Origin: Variovorax sp. KK3
GTDB taxonomy: Bacteria > Pseudomonadota > Gammaproteobacteria > Burkholderiales > Burkholderiaceae_C
DNA length: 64,000 nt
Direction: 5' to 3'
Assembly (NCBI RefSeq): GCF_001984055.1
Contig: NZ_LYVO01000028.1
Location: 17,266-81,265, forward strand
The notes beneath the pieces are model-generated. The model was not told the DNA's origin and did not search any database. It saw only the letters and a list, made by a program, of their open reading frames with translations. The translations under genes and the position numbers were made by a program. Shown piece after piece: positions 26,228 to 34,114 of the stretch. Positions within the stretch are counted from its first letter, which is position 1. Every line of letters starts with the position of its first letter.

Positions 26228-26644
26228 TTACTGCGACGCGATGATCTGGGCGATCAGCCCGGTCGCGATCGCGGCCAGCACAAGGTTGCCGTCCGCACTC
26301 ACCCAGTGGTAACCGCTCGGCGGTGCCTGCAGTCGCTGGGCGCGCCAATCGCGCACCTCGTAGCCGTGGCCGCGGTAGGCAGGGGGCAGATAGCCGCCAC
26401 GCTGCCAGCCACGGTGGCCTTCCCATTGGCGATGATCGCGGCGGTCGTCGTGGCGGTAGTCGTGACGCTGATCGCGGCGATGGTCGTCGCCCCGGTCATG
26501 ACGCTGCGCATAGCGGGGACCATCGTCCGAGCGGCGATGCGAATCGCCCCAGCGGCCGTCCTGCGCCATGGCGCTGCCGGCCATGCAAAGGGCCATCACC
26601 GCTGCGACGGCACTGGTACGGAAGCTGCTGCGCTTGTTCATCAT
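26228..26644 (-). CDS. RcnB-like periplasmic protein
   Basis: The 138-residue protein has a signal peptide cleaved after SAMA, a long His/Arg/Asp-rich middle (RRSDDGPRYAQRHDRGDDHR) and a C-terminal RcnB domain: YEVRDWRAQRLQAPPSGYHWV followed by a hydrophobic helix. E. coli RcnB is a periplasmic protein involved in nickel/cobalt homeostasis; the low-complexity His-rich region here could bind metals. An AAGGAG site precedes two adjacent ATG codons (26644 or 26641). Confidence 0.82.
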   Translation of the reverse strand: MMNKRSSFRTSAVAAVMALCMAGSAMAQDGRWGDSHRRSDDGPRYAQRHDRGDDHRRDQRHDYRHDDRRDHRQWEGHRGWQRGGYLPPAYRGHGYEVRDWRAQRLQAPPSGYHWVSADGNLVLAAIATGLIAQIIASQ

Positions 26645-26762
26645 CACGACTCCTTCATTGCGTTGGAACATGGGCTCATTGTGGAAAGCCCATGTGTCGC
26701 GCACGCAGGCCGCGAATGTGGCGGCCATGAAGGGTGTAAGCGCAGGTAAAGCGCTGCCGCCC

Positions 26763-27122
26763 TTACGGGGAAGTGCTTTGCGGTCCCACAGCGGGGGCTG
26801 CGCCGTGCCCCTGTCCGCCGCCAGGCAGCTTGCGGCCCAGCGACTCGCCGAAGTTGCGGATGGGCCGGCTCGCGCGCTCGGATCCGCTGCTGATGCCCCG
26901 CCGCGCGGCATCGTCTGCGCGATCGATGCCGCGGCCTGCCGCATCGGTGCCACGCTGCATGCCGCCGATGACCTTGCTGTCGCGCGGCGGTGACTTGAGC
27001 GTGTCGGCACGTTGGTGGGCCGTGGGGGGATGGTTGGCGTTCTGCGCGCTCGCGGCCAGCGGCAGCGCGAGGCAGGCCGCAAAAACCGCGGCAGTCGCGC
27101 AACGAAGAGGCTTGCTCGGCAT
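26763..27122 (-). CDS. secreted Arg/Gly/Asp-rich protein of unknown function
   Basis: The 119-residue product has a classical signal peptide (MPSKPLRCATAAVFAACLAL, cleavage near ASAQ) and a mature part that is disordered and charged (HQRADTLKSPPRDSKVIGG, AGRGIDRADDAARRGIS). A clear AAGGAG ribosome site precedes the ATG. No known domain is visible. It lies 26 bp downstream of the cobalamin adenosyltransferase gene on the same strand and may share its transcript. Confidence 0.6.
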   Translation of the reverse strand: MPSKPLRCATAAVFAACLALPLAASAQNANHPPTAHQRADTLKSPPRDSKVIGGMQRGTDAAGRGIDRADDAARRGISSGSERASRPIRNFGESLGRKLPGGGQGHGAAPAVGPQSTSP

Positions 27123-27148
27123 GGATCGATCTCCTTGAAGTGCAGGTG

Positions 27149-27718
27149 TCATTCGCCCGCGGCGGCGCGCGCCATGCGCTCGCTCTTCCAATAGACGTCG
27201 TCGCCGCCGTCGATGCGGTTGAGCACGCGTGCAAGCACGAAGAGCAGGTCGCTCAGGCGGTTGAGGTATTGGCGTGGCGCGTCGTTGAGCTCGGCCTCCG
27301 CGCCGAGCGCCACCACGGCGCGTTCGGCGCGACGCGCGACGGTGCGGCATACGTGGGCCTGCGAGGCCGCGCGCGTGCCCGCGGGCAGGATGAACTCGGC
27401 CAGGCGTGGAAGCGCCGCATTGTGCTCGGCGAGCGCGTTGTCCAGCTGCAGCAGCGCATCGCCCTTGAGCAGCGTGAACCCCGGCATCGACAGTTCGCCG
27501 CCCAGGTTGAACAGCTGATGCTGCACGTCGACGAGCAGCTCGCGCACACCATCGGGCATCGGCTCGCACAGCAACAAGCCGACGTGCGAGTTGAGTTCGT
27601 CGACCTCGCCCATGGCGTGCACGCGCTGGTGGTCCTTGGGCACGCGCGTGTTGTCGCCCAGGCCGGTGGTGCCGTCGTCGCCGGTACGCGTGGCGATCTG
27701 TGAGAGTCGGTTGCCCAT
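27149..27718 (-). CDS. PduO-type cob(I)alamin adenosyltransferase
   Basis: The 189-residue protein shows the PduO/MMAB signature: TRTGDDGTTGLGDNTRVPKD for ATP binding, then HAMGEVDELNSHVG and, near the C-terminus, ARRAERAVVAL and YLNRLSDLLFVLAR. It transfers adenosyl from ATP to cob(I)alamin to make coenzyme B12. It is divergent from the FAD-linked oxidase gene. No B12-dependent enzyme is in the window, so its client is elsewhere. Confidence 0.95.
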   Translation of the reverse strand: MGNRLSQIATRTGDDGTTGLGDNTRVPKDHQRVHAMGEVDELNSHVGLLLCEPMPDGVRELLVDVQHQLFNLGGELSMPGFTLLKGDALLQLDNALAEHNAALPRLAEFILPAGTRAASQAHVCRTVARRAERAVVALGAEAELNDAPRQYLNRLSDLLFVLARVLNRIDGGDDVYWKSERMARAAAGE

Positions 27719-27846
27719 GTCGATGTGCTGATGAAGATTCGGGGGTAATCGGTGTGGTAATCAAAGGGGGCGCGGGAAGGTGTGTTCGAGGATGTGCTTC
27801 CCTGGCCCGGTTCGTAGAATGGTAGCCCCCTGACGGAGACCCGCCG

Positions 27847-29271
27847 ATGAATGCGCCCACCGCCCTTGCCCACCTCACCCCGGCCATCGCACTGCGCGAC
27901 GTGCCCGATGCGCTGATCGAGGCGCTCAAGGACCGCTTCAAGGACCAGTGTTCCACGGCGCTGGCCGTGCGCACGCAGCACGGCCGGGACGAATCGTCCT
28001 TCGATGCGCCGCCGCCCGCAGCGGTGGTGTTTGCCGAGAGCACGCAGGACGTGTCCGACGCCGTGAGGCTCGCAAGCGAGCACAGCGTGCCGGTGATCCC
28101 CTTCGGTGTCGGCTCGTCGCTCGAGGGCCACCTGCTCGCGGTGCAGGGCGGCATCAGCATCGACGTCAGCCGCATGAACCACGTGCTCTCGGTCAATGCC
28201 GACGACCTCACGGTCACGGTGCAGCCGGGCGTGACGCGCAAGCAGCTCAACGACGACATCAAGAGCACCGGGCTCTTCTTTCCGATCGACCCGGGTGCGG
28301 ATGCATCGATCGGCGGCATGACGGCCACGCGCGCCAGCGGCACGAACGCCGTGCGCTACGGCACCATGCGCGAGAACGTGCTGGCGCTCGAAGTGGTTAC
28401 CGCCACCGGCGAAGTGATCCGCACCGGCACGCGCGCGAAGAAGTCTTCCGCAGGCTACGACCTCACCCGACTGATGGTCGGCAGCGAGGGCACCCTGGGC
28501 GTGGTGACCGAGATCACGCTGCGCCTGTATCCGCTGCCCGAGGCGGTGTCGGCCGCGATCTGCTCGTTCCCGAGCATCGAGGCTGCCGTGCGCACGGTCA
28601 TCGAGATCATCCAACTGGGCGTGCCGATCGCGCGCGTCGAACTGATCGACGTGAACACCGTGCGCATGGTGAACGCCTACGCCAAGCTCGGCCTGCGCGA
28701 AGAGCCCATGCTGCTGATGGAGTTTCACGGTTCGCCCGCGGGCGTGAAGGAGCAGGCCGAGACCGTGCAGGAACTCGCCAGCGGCCATGGCGGCAAGGCC
28801 TTCGAATGGGCGAGCACGCCCGAGGAGCGCACGCGCCTCTGGACGGCACGGCACAACGCCTATTTCGCGGCAGTGCAGTCGCGCCCCGGCTGCCGCGTGA
28901 TCAGCACCGACACCTGCGTGCCCATTTCGCGACTGGCCGATTGCCTGCTCGAATCGGTGGCCGAAGCCGATGCGAGCGGCATCCCCTACTTCCTCGTGGG
29001 CCACGTGGGCGACGGCAATTTCCACTTCGGTTATCTGCTCGATCCGGATGCGCCCGAAGAGCGCGTCACGGCCGAGAAGCTCAACCATGCGCTGGTGTCG
29101 CGCGCACTCGCGCTGGAAGGCACCTGCACCGGCGAGCACGGCGTCGGCCTGCACAAGATGGAGTTTCTGGTCAACGAAGCCGGTGCCGGCGCCATCGACA
29201 TGATGCGCACGATCAAGCGCGCGCTCGATCCGAAGAACATCATGAATCCGGGGAAGATTTTCAGCCTTTGA
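27847..29271 (+). CDS. FAD-linked oxidoreductase, D-lactate/glycolate dehydrogenase type
   Basis: The 474-residue protein has the PCMH FAD-binding fold: VIPFGVGSSLEGHLLAVQGG, DPGADASIGGMTATRASGTNAV and VGSEGTLGVVTEITLRL, followed by the C-terminal cap with VGHVGDGNFHFG and CTGEHGVGLHKM, typical of D-2-hydroxyacid dehydrogenases (Dld/GlcD). It probably oxidises D-lactate or another D-2-hydroxy acid, passing electrons to the quinone pool or cytochrome c. No GlcE/GlcF partners are adjacent. Confidence 0.92.
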   Translation: MNAPTALAHLTPAIALRDVPDALIEALKDRFKDQCSTALAVRTQHGRDESSFDAPPPAAVVFAESTQDVSDAVRLASEHSVPVIPFGVGSSLEGHLLAVQGGISIDVSRMNHVLSVNADDLTVTVQPGVTRKQLNDDIKSTGLFFPIDPGADASIGGMTATRASGTNAVRYGTMRENVLALEVVTATGEVIRTGTRAKKSSAGYDLTRLMVGSEGTLGVVTEITLRLYPLPEAVSAAICSFPSIEAAVRTVIEIIQLGVPIARVELIDVNTVRMVNAYAKLGLREEPMLLMEFHGSPAGVKEQAETVQELASGHGGKAFEWASTPEERTRLWTARHNAYFAAVQSRPGCRVISTDTCVPISRLADCLLESVAEADASGIPYFLVGHVGDGNFHFGYLLDPDAPEERVTAEKLNHALVSRALALEGTCTGEHGVGLHKMEFLVNEAGAGAIDMMRTIKRALDPKNIMNPGKIFSL

Positions 29272-29335
29272 GGGCCTTACTTGCAGGGATGTGCCTCGAT
29301 CGGCTGCGATCGGCGTCCTTTAGACAGCAATCGAC

Positions 29336-29370
29336 AAAGCCCGGGGCTCGCAAGAGCCGCCGGGCTTTTT
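29336..29370. terminator. bidirectional intrinsic terminator between FAD oxidase and CsgG-like gene
   Basis: AAGCCCGG-GGCTC, a GCAA loop, then GAGCC-GCCGGGCTT form a strong near-perfect stem followed by a T-run (CTTTTT); on the other strand the stem is followed by a shorter T-run. It lies between two convergent genes and can terminate both. Confidence 0.85.
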
Positions 29371-29402
29371 GTCCGAGGCGACCGGGCTGCGCGCCCGCGC
29401 TC

Positions 29403-30299
29403 TTATTTGGTATTGCGACGCGCCGGCGCACGTTCGGCAGGCGCCGAGGTTTGCGAAGGCGCCACGCCGCCATCCACACCCAGCCGTCCGCCGCCGCCCA
29501 GACCCTGGCCTTGCACCGTCTGCGCCTTGTAGTTGCGCAGCGAAACGACCATCTGGTTGAACGCGTCCATGAAGGCAGCGCTGATGACCTTGCCTTGGGC
29601 CGTGTTGGTGTAGCCGCCGAGGCCACCGGCCCCGCCGCCGCCGAACACGGAGCCGAAGGCGCCGAAGTCGGTCTTGGAGGCGCTGCCCTCGGAGGCCGCG
29701 ACCTGCACGCCGGAACGGTTGTCGATGAGGGTCAGCAGCGCACTGGCTTCCTTGGTCTGCAGGTTGCCGCCCACTGCCGCCAACACGCCGCTGTAGCGCC
29801 CGCCGACCAGGCCGCCGAGCCCGCCACCCATGCCACCGGCATTGCTGTTGCTGAACACGATTTCGGGAGACAGGCCGTAGTCCGAAGCCACCATCTGGCC
29901 GCGGCCGAAATTGCTGCCCTGGCGCATTTCGCCGGAGGCCATCAGGTCGCGCTCCCGCGACATGGCGTTCATGCCGGCAGCGCCGCGCTCGACCACCACG
30001 AAGCAGTTGGATTGCTGGACCAGAAGGCGCAGCAGGTTGGCGGTGGGCGGGAGGCGGTATTCGTTGCGCAGGATGGTGTACCAGCCGGCCGATTGGTTCT
30101 CGATGAGCGAGACGGTGCCCAGCGGAGAGGCGCAGCGTTCGAGTGTGCTGCTGGTGTTGGCCGAGGCGGAACCGGCGGCGCTGCCGGTCGCCACCGTCTT
30201 GGCGCTCTGGCTTCCCATCTGCATGTCGGTCGTCTGGCAGCCAGTCAGAAGAAGTGCCCCCAGGGCGACGGCAGCAAGCGGAAAACGGGCGGTGGTCAT
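29403..30299 (-). CDS. CsgG/HfaB-type outer-membrane lipoprotein
   Basis: The 298-residue protein starts with a lipoprotein signal (LAAVALGALLLTGC) whose Cys would be lipidated. The body resembles CsgG: LVQQSNCFVVVERGAAGMNAMSRERDL and PEIVFSNSNAGG, a Gly-rich central stretch (GGMGGGLGGLVGGRYSG) and ASALLTLIDNRSGVQVAASEGSA. CsgG forms the curli secretion pore. No curli subunit or CsgE/F genes are adjacent, so curli export cannot be claimed. The Arg/Ala-rich tail appears disordered. Confidence 0.8.
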   Translation of the reverse strand: MTTARFPLAAVALGALLLTGCQTTDMQMGSQSAKTVATGSAAGSASANTSSTLERCASPLGTVSLIENQSAGWYTILRNEYRLPPTANLLRLLVQQSNCFVVVERGAAGMNAMSRERDLMASGEMRQGSNFGRGQMVASDYGLSPEIVFSNSNAGGMGGGLGGLVGGRYSGVLAAVGGNLQTKEASALLTLIDNRSGVQVAASEGSASKTDFGAFGSVFGGGGAGGLGGYTNTAQGKVISAAFMDAFNQMVVSLRNYKAQTVQGQGLGGGGRLGVDGGVAPSQTSAPAERAPARRNTK

Positions 30300-30413
30300 G
30301 TGGCGGTCCTCAGAGAACTTTCGAACTACAGTTAAAAAACGTAACGGGCAAGCATATTCGCAAAGGCGCCGCCGGACAACCGCCCAGAAGCATGAAGTCG
30401 CGTCTTTGCAGAA

Positions 30414-31364
30414 TTAGGCCGTTTGGCGGATGCGGTCGATGAGACCGTTGAGGGCCTCGAGTGAACCGAAGTGGATGGCAAGCTCACCGCTCTGCTCCAC
30501 CTTGCCGCCGCGTTTGCTGCGCTTCTTGATCCGCACCTCGACCTCGGCCGCCAACAGGTCGGCGAGCTCTTCCTCGACGCGCTGCAGATCGCGCGATTTC
30601 TCGCCGCCGCCGCGATGAGCCGGTGGACGCAAGCTGAATTCGGCGCTCAGCTTCTTGACCAGTGCCTCGGCCTCGCGCACCGACAACTTCTTCGCTGCAA
30701 TCTGGTTGGCCGCGGTGATCTGGGTGCCCTTGTCGAGCGACAGCAGCGCGCGGGCATGCCCCATGTCGATGTCGCCCGCCATCAGCATGGCCTGCGCGGG
30801 CTCGGCCAGATTGAGCAGCCGCAGCAGATTGCTGGCGGCACTGCGCGACCGGCCCACGGCCTGGGCCGCGGATTCGTGCGTCAGGCCGAATTCGGCCACC
30901 AGCCGCTGCAAGCCCTGCGCTTCTTCGAGCGGGTTGAGATCTTCGCGCTGGATGTTCTCGATCAGCGACATCGCCGCGGCGGCCTCGTTGGGCACGTCGC
31001 GCACCAGCACCGGCACACTGTCGAGCCCAGCCAGCCTGGCCGCTCGGAAGCGGCGCTCGCCGGCAATGATTTCGAACTCCGCGTTCTTCACGCGCGCCGC
31101 CTCGGCATCGAGCCGCCGCACCAGGATCGGCTGCATGATGCCCTGCGCCTTGATGCTCTCTGCCAATTCGTAGAGCGCGCCTTCGTCCATGCGCGTTCGC
31201 GGCTGGTAGATGCCGGGCACCATCTGGTCGAGGTTCAGGGTGGTGGGATTGGCCAGCGCGACTTCGTCGTTGGCCGGGTTGTCCGGGCCATTGAAGGTGG
31301 GGCCCAGCAGGGCTTCGAGTCCGCGGCCGAGGCCCTTGGGTTTCTTGGTGGCCATCGAGGTCAT
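30414..31364 (-). CDS. parB: chromosome-partitioning protein ParB
   Basis: The 316-residue protein has the N-terminal ParA-interacting stretch (KPKGLGRGLEALLG), the CTPase/ParB-N domain with IAGERRFRAARLAGL (arginine-rich clamp) and IENIQREDLNPLEEA, the HTH KorB-like region (GLTHESAAQAVGRSRSAASNLLRLL), and a C-terminal dimer domain. ATG at 31364 overlaps the stop of the upstream hydrolase gene (ATGA), and a second ATG lies three codons on. It binds the parS sites at 33.54 and 34.61 kb and spreads around them. Confidence 0.96.
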   Translation of the reverse strand: MTSMATKKPKGLGRGLEALLGPTFNGPDNPANDEVALANPTTLNLDQMVPGIYQPRTRMDEGALYELAESIKAQGIMQPILVRRLDAEAARVKNAEFEIIAGERRFRAARLAGLDSVPVLVRDVPNEAAAAMSLIENIQREDLNPLEEAQGLQRLVAEFGLTHESAAQAVGRSRSAASNLLRLLNLAEPAQAMLMAGDIDMGHARALLSLDKGTQITAANQIAAKKLSVREAEALVKKLSAEFSLRPPAHRGGGEKSRDLQRVEEELADLLAAEVEVRIKKRSKRGGKVEQSGELAIHFGSLEALNGLIDRIRQTA

Positions 31365-31909
31365 TCTTCTTTCAGCAAGTCGTTCAGCAGTTGTCGTCCT
31401 TCGGGCCAGTCCCCGAGGCCGGATTCGGCGTTGATGTGCCCCCGGCGGCCAGCATCGATGTAGCGCGCCGCCCAGTCGCGCGCCATGCCCCGTGAGCGCT
31501 CGGCGCTGCAATAGGGGTCGTCGCTGGCCGCGATCATGAGGGCGGGGAACGGCAAAGGCTTGCGCACGATGGGCGCCCAGCCGGGAATCATCTGGCGAAT
31601 GTCTTCGCGCTCCAGGTCGCCAGGCGCGACCAGCAAGGCCGCGCGCACCTTGTGCGTGTTGCGCGAATGGGCTGCCCATGCGGCCACGAGGATGCAACCC
31701 AGGCTATGGGCCACCAGCGCTACGGGCGCCTTGGCGGCCAGTACTTCCTCTTCGAGCCGTGCCGACCAATCACCGCGCAGGGGCCGCATCCACTCGTGTT
31801 GCTCGACCCTGCGGTCGCCATGCACGGCCTCCCACCGGCTCTGCCAGTGCGGCGGATCGCTGTTCTGCCAACCGGGCAGCAGCAGGACGGTGGTGGCGGC
31901 AGCGGTCAT
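31361..31909 (-). CDS. RBBP9/YdeN-type alpha/beta hydrolase inside the par operon
   Basis: The 182-residue protein has LLLPGWQNSDPPHWQSRWE, the nucleophile elbow VAHSLGCILVAAWA with the catalytic Ser, an Asp in IAASDDPYCS, and the catalytic His in RRGHINAESGLGDWP, all matching the RBBP9 serine hydrolase family. It is inserted between parA and parB and overlaps parB by four bases, so it is translated with the partition genes. No role in segregation is established. Confidence 0.92.
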   Translation of the reverse strand: MTAAATTVLLLPGWQNSDPPHWQSRWEAVHGDRRVEQHEWMRPLRGDWSARLEEEVLAAKAPVALVAHSLGCILVAAWAAHSRNTHKVRAALLVAPGDLEREDIRQMIPGWAPIVRKPLPFPALMIAASDDPYCSAERSRGMARDWAARYIDAGRRGHINAESGLGDWPEGRQLLNDLLKEE

Positions 31910-31950
31910 GCGCTCCAGAATTGATAGCAGTCAGGTACCGACCGGCGGGC

Positions 31951-32799
31951 TCAGAGGCCTTGGGGGTCTTGCACTGCGACAGGCGGTGGCGCCATCGGCG
32001 CGGGTGCAGGCGCAGCGCCGGCCAGTGCACTGGCCGGAGGCATCTTCTGCACGAGCTCTTCGGCAAACGCCACGAAAGCCTGGCTGCCCCGGGCTGCCGG
32101 ATCGAAGATCACCCCCGGCAAGCCATAGCTCGGCGCCTCGGCAAGTCGCACATTGCGCGGAATCACCGTGTCGAACACCTTGTCGCCGAAGTGGGCCTTG
32201 AGCTGCTCGCTGACCTGCTGCTGCAGGGTGATGCGCGGGTCGAACATGATGCGCAGCAAGCCGATGATCTGCAGGTTCTTGTTAAGGTTGGCATGCACCT
32301 GCTTGATGGTGTTGACCAGGTCGGTCAGCCCTTCGAGCGCAAAGTACTCGCATTGCATCGGCACGATGACGCCGTGCGCGCAGCACAAGCCATTGAGCGT
32401 GAGCAAACTCAAGCTCGGCGGGCAGTCGATCAGGATGAAGTCGTATTCGGCGCCGACCGTGGCCAGGGCCGTCCGCAGGCGTTTTTCGCGGCGATCCAGA
32501 GCCACCATCTCGACTTCCGCACCGGCCAGCTCGCGGTTGGCGCCCAGCACGTCGTAGCCACACTTCTCCGCCCTCACCTTCGCCTCGGTCACCGACGCCG
32601 ATTCGAGCAGCACGTCGTACACCGTCGTTTCGAGCCGGCGCTTGTCGATGCCCGAGCCCATGGTCGCATTGCCCTGCGGGTCGAGGTCGATCATCAGAAC
32701 CCGCTGGCCCACCTTGGCCAAGCCGGCCGCCAGATTGACGGTGGTCGTGGTTTTGCCCACGCCGCCCTTCTGATTCGCAACGCAAAAAATCTTGGCCAT
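31951..32799 (-). CDS. parA: chromosome-partitioning ATPase ParA
   Basis: The 282-residue protein starts MAKIFCVANQKGGVGKTTTT, with the deviant Walker A lysines of Soj/ParA, followed by IDLDPQGNATMGSGI, IDCPPSLSLLTLN and PMQCEYFALEGLTDL. It forms the nucleoid-bound ATP dimer that moves ParB-parS complexes. A Pro/Ala-rich tail is present. Start chosen at 32799, where the family N-terminus begins; the longer frame would overlap lysE. It lies one base downstream of the lysE-like gene. Confidence 0.97.
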   Translation of the reverse strand: MAKIFCVANQKGGVGKTTTTVNLAAGLAKVGQRVLMIDLDPQGNATMGSGIDKRRLETTVYDVLLESASVTEAKVRAEKCGYDVLGANRELAGAEVEMVALDRREKRLRTALATVGAEYDFILIDCPPSLSLLTLNGLCCAHGVIVPMQCEYFALEGLTDLVNTIKQVHANLNKNLQIIGLLRIMFDPRITLQQQVSEQLKAHFGDKVFDTVIPRNVRLAEAPSYGLPGVIFDPAARGSQAFVAFAEELVQKMPPASALAGAAPAPAPMAPPPVAVQDPQGL

Positions 32800-32800
32800 G

Positions 32801-33415
32801 CTAGTGATTGGCCGCCAGCTTGATGCCGAAACCAATCAGGAACACGCCTGCCAGCTTTTCAAACAGTGCAGAAATGCGCGGATTGGCGCGCAGCCGAGCG
32901 GCCAAAAAATGCGTGAGCAGCGTGGCGGTAAGGCAATAGAAGAAGGTCAGAACGGCGATCGTCAGCGCCATCACGGCAAAGGTCAGAAGTCCTTGATGCC
33001 GAGCCGGGTCGACGAACAGCGGGAAAAACGCCATGTAGAACACGATCGCTTTCGGGTTCAGCAAGGTGATGGTCAACGCCTGACGGAAGTACTGACGGGG
33101 GCGGATGTTCAACAAGGGCGCGGCGCCCGGCTTGGCGGTCAGCATGCGGAAACCCAGCCAAGCCAGATAGATGGCGCCCAGCCACTGCACGGCCTTGAAG
33201 GCCGGCGGAAACGCGGCCAGCAATGCAGCCACGCCGGCCACAGCCGCCCACATCAAGATCTGGTCACCTGCAATCACCCCGAAGGTTGCTGCCATGCCCG
33301 CCCGAATGCCCCCTTTGCTGGTCGAGCTAATCAGCGCAAGATTCCCAGGGCCGGGAATCGCGAGAAAAAGAATGATGGCGGCAACGAATGCGCCGTAGTC
33401 AGCGATGCCGAACAT
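32801..33415 (-). CDS. LysE/RhtB-family amino-acid exporter
   Basis: The 204-residue membrane protein has five to six hydrophobic segments, the family N-terminus FVAAIILFLAIPGPGNLALIS and GIRAGMAATFGVIAGDQILM, plus the mid-helix AIYLAWLGFRML. LysE/RhtB proteins export basic or neutral amino acids such as homoserine. It sits between rsmG and parA in a compact minus-strand cluster. Substrate cannot be inferred. Confidence 0.92.
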   Translation of the reverse strand: MFGIADYGAFVAAIILFLAIPGPGNLALISSTSKGGIRAGMAATFGVIAGDQILMWAAVAGVAALLAAFPPAFKAVQWLGAIYLAWLGFRMLTAKPGAAPLLNIRPRQYFRQALTITLLNPKAIVFYMAFFPLFVDPARHQGLLTFAVMALTIAVLTFFYCLTATLLTHFLAARLRANPRISALFEKLAGVFLIGFGIKLAANH

Positions 33416-33475
33416 GGAAAACTGCCTTGATGGGGAGGGATCGAGTCTAAGCGAGGTGGACTCGTCGAAGGTTGC

Positions 33476-34114
33476 TCAGGCGGGCTGTTTTCGCGCCCAA
33501 ACGATGCAGCGCTCCGCATCAAGGCCGGGCACGTCCAGTTGTTCCACGTGAAACACCTCAACGCTGGCAGGCACCTGCGCCAGTTCGTCAACCGGCTTCC
33601 TGCCTTTCATGGCCATCCAAATGCCGTCGTCCGCCAGGAGGTGCGAGGAGCCCGCGAAAAAGTCAGGCAAGGATGCGAAGGCGCGCGAGCTGATCAGTTC
33701 ATATTGCCCACTGAGCGACTCCACGCGTGCATGCTTTCCCCGAAGATTCGGGAGCTGCAGCTCACCGGCCACTTGTTGCACAAAGGCCGCCTTCTTGGCG
33801 ACAGCATCCAGGCATTCCACGGCGATATCCGCTCGCATGATGGCGATGACCGCACCCGGGAGGCCCGCACCGGCGCCCACGTCGAGCAAAGTCGCCCTCC
33901 CCGGCCATTGACGAGCCAGGGGAACAACAACGGCCAAGCTGTCAAGCAAGTGATGGGTCAGCACACTGGCGGAGTCACGAAGCGCCGTGAGGTTGTAAAC
34001 CTTGTTCCATTTCAGGATCAATGCGGCGTAGGCCAGCAATCTTTCACTTTGCAGGTCGTCCAGTTGGAGCCCCAGCTTCGCCGCGCCGTCGCGCAGCACG
34101 CCCGCCGCGATCAT
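33476..34114 (-). CDS. rsmG: 16S rRNA (guanine527-N7)-methyltransferase RsmG
   Basis: The 212-residue protein has the RsmG SAM-binding fold: [17 protein letters not shown] (motif I), [13 protein letters not shown] and [11 protein letters not shown]. It methylates G527 of 16S rRNA. Its start overlaps the mnmG stop by four bases, as in the classical gidAB pair. The codons for FHVEQ near its C-terminus contain a perfect parS site (33540-33555). Confidence 0.96.
   Translation of the reverse strand: MIAAGVLRDGAAKLGLQLDDLQSERLLAYAALILKWNKVYNLTALRDSASVLTHHLLDSLAVVVPLARQWPGRATLLDVGAGAGLPGAVIAIMRADIAVECLDAVAKKAAFVQQVAGELQLPNLRGKHARVESLSGQYELISSRAFASLPDFFAGSSHLLADDGIWMAMKGRKPVDELAQVPASVEVFHVEQLDVPGLDAERCIVWARKQPA
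33540..33555. promoter_or_regulatory. parS: parS centromere site 1, inside rsmG
   Basis: TGTTCCACGTGAAACA is an exact copy of the classical 16-bp parS sequence bound by chromosomal ParB proteins. It lies about 2.2 kb from parB, embedded in rsmG codons (FHVEQ). ParB loads here as a CTP-dependent clamp. Confidence 0.93.
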
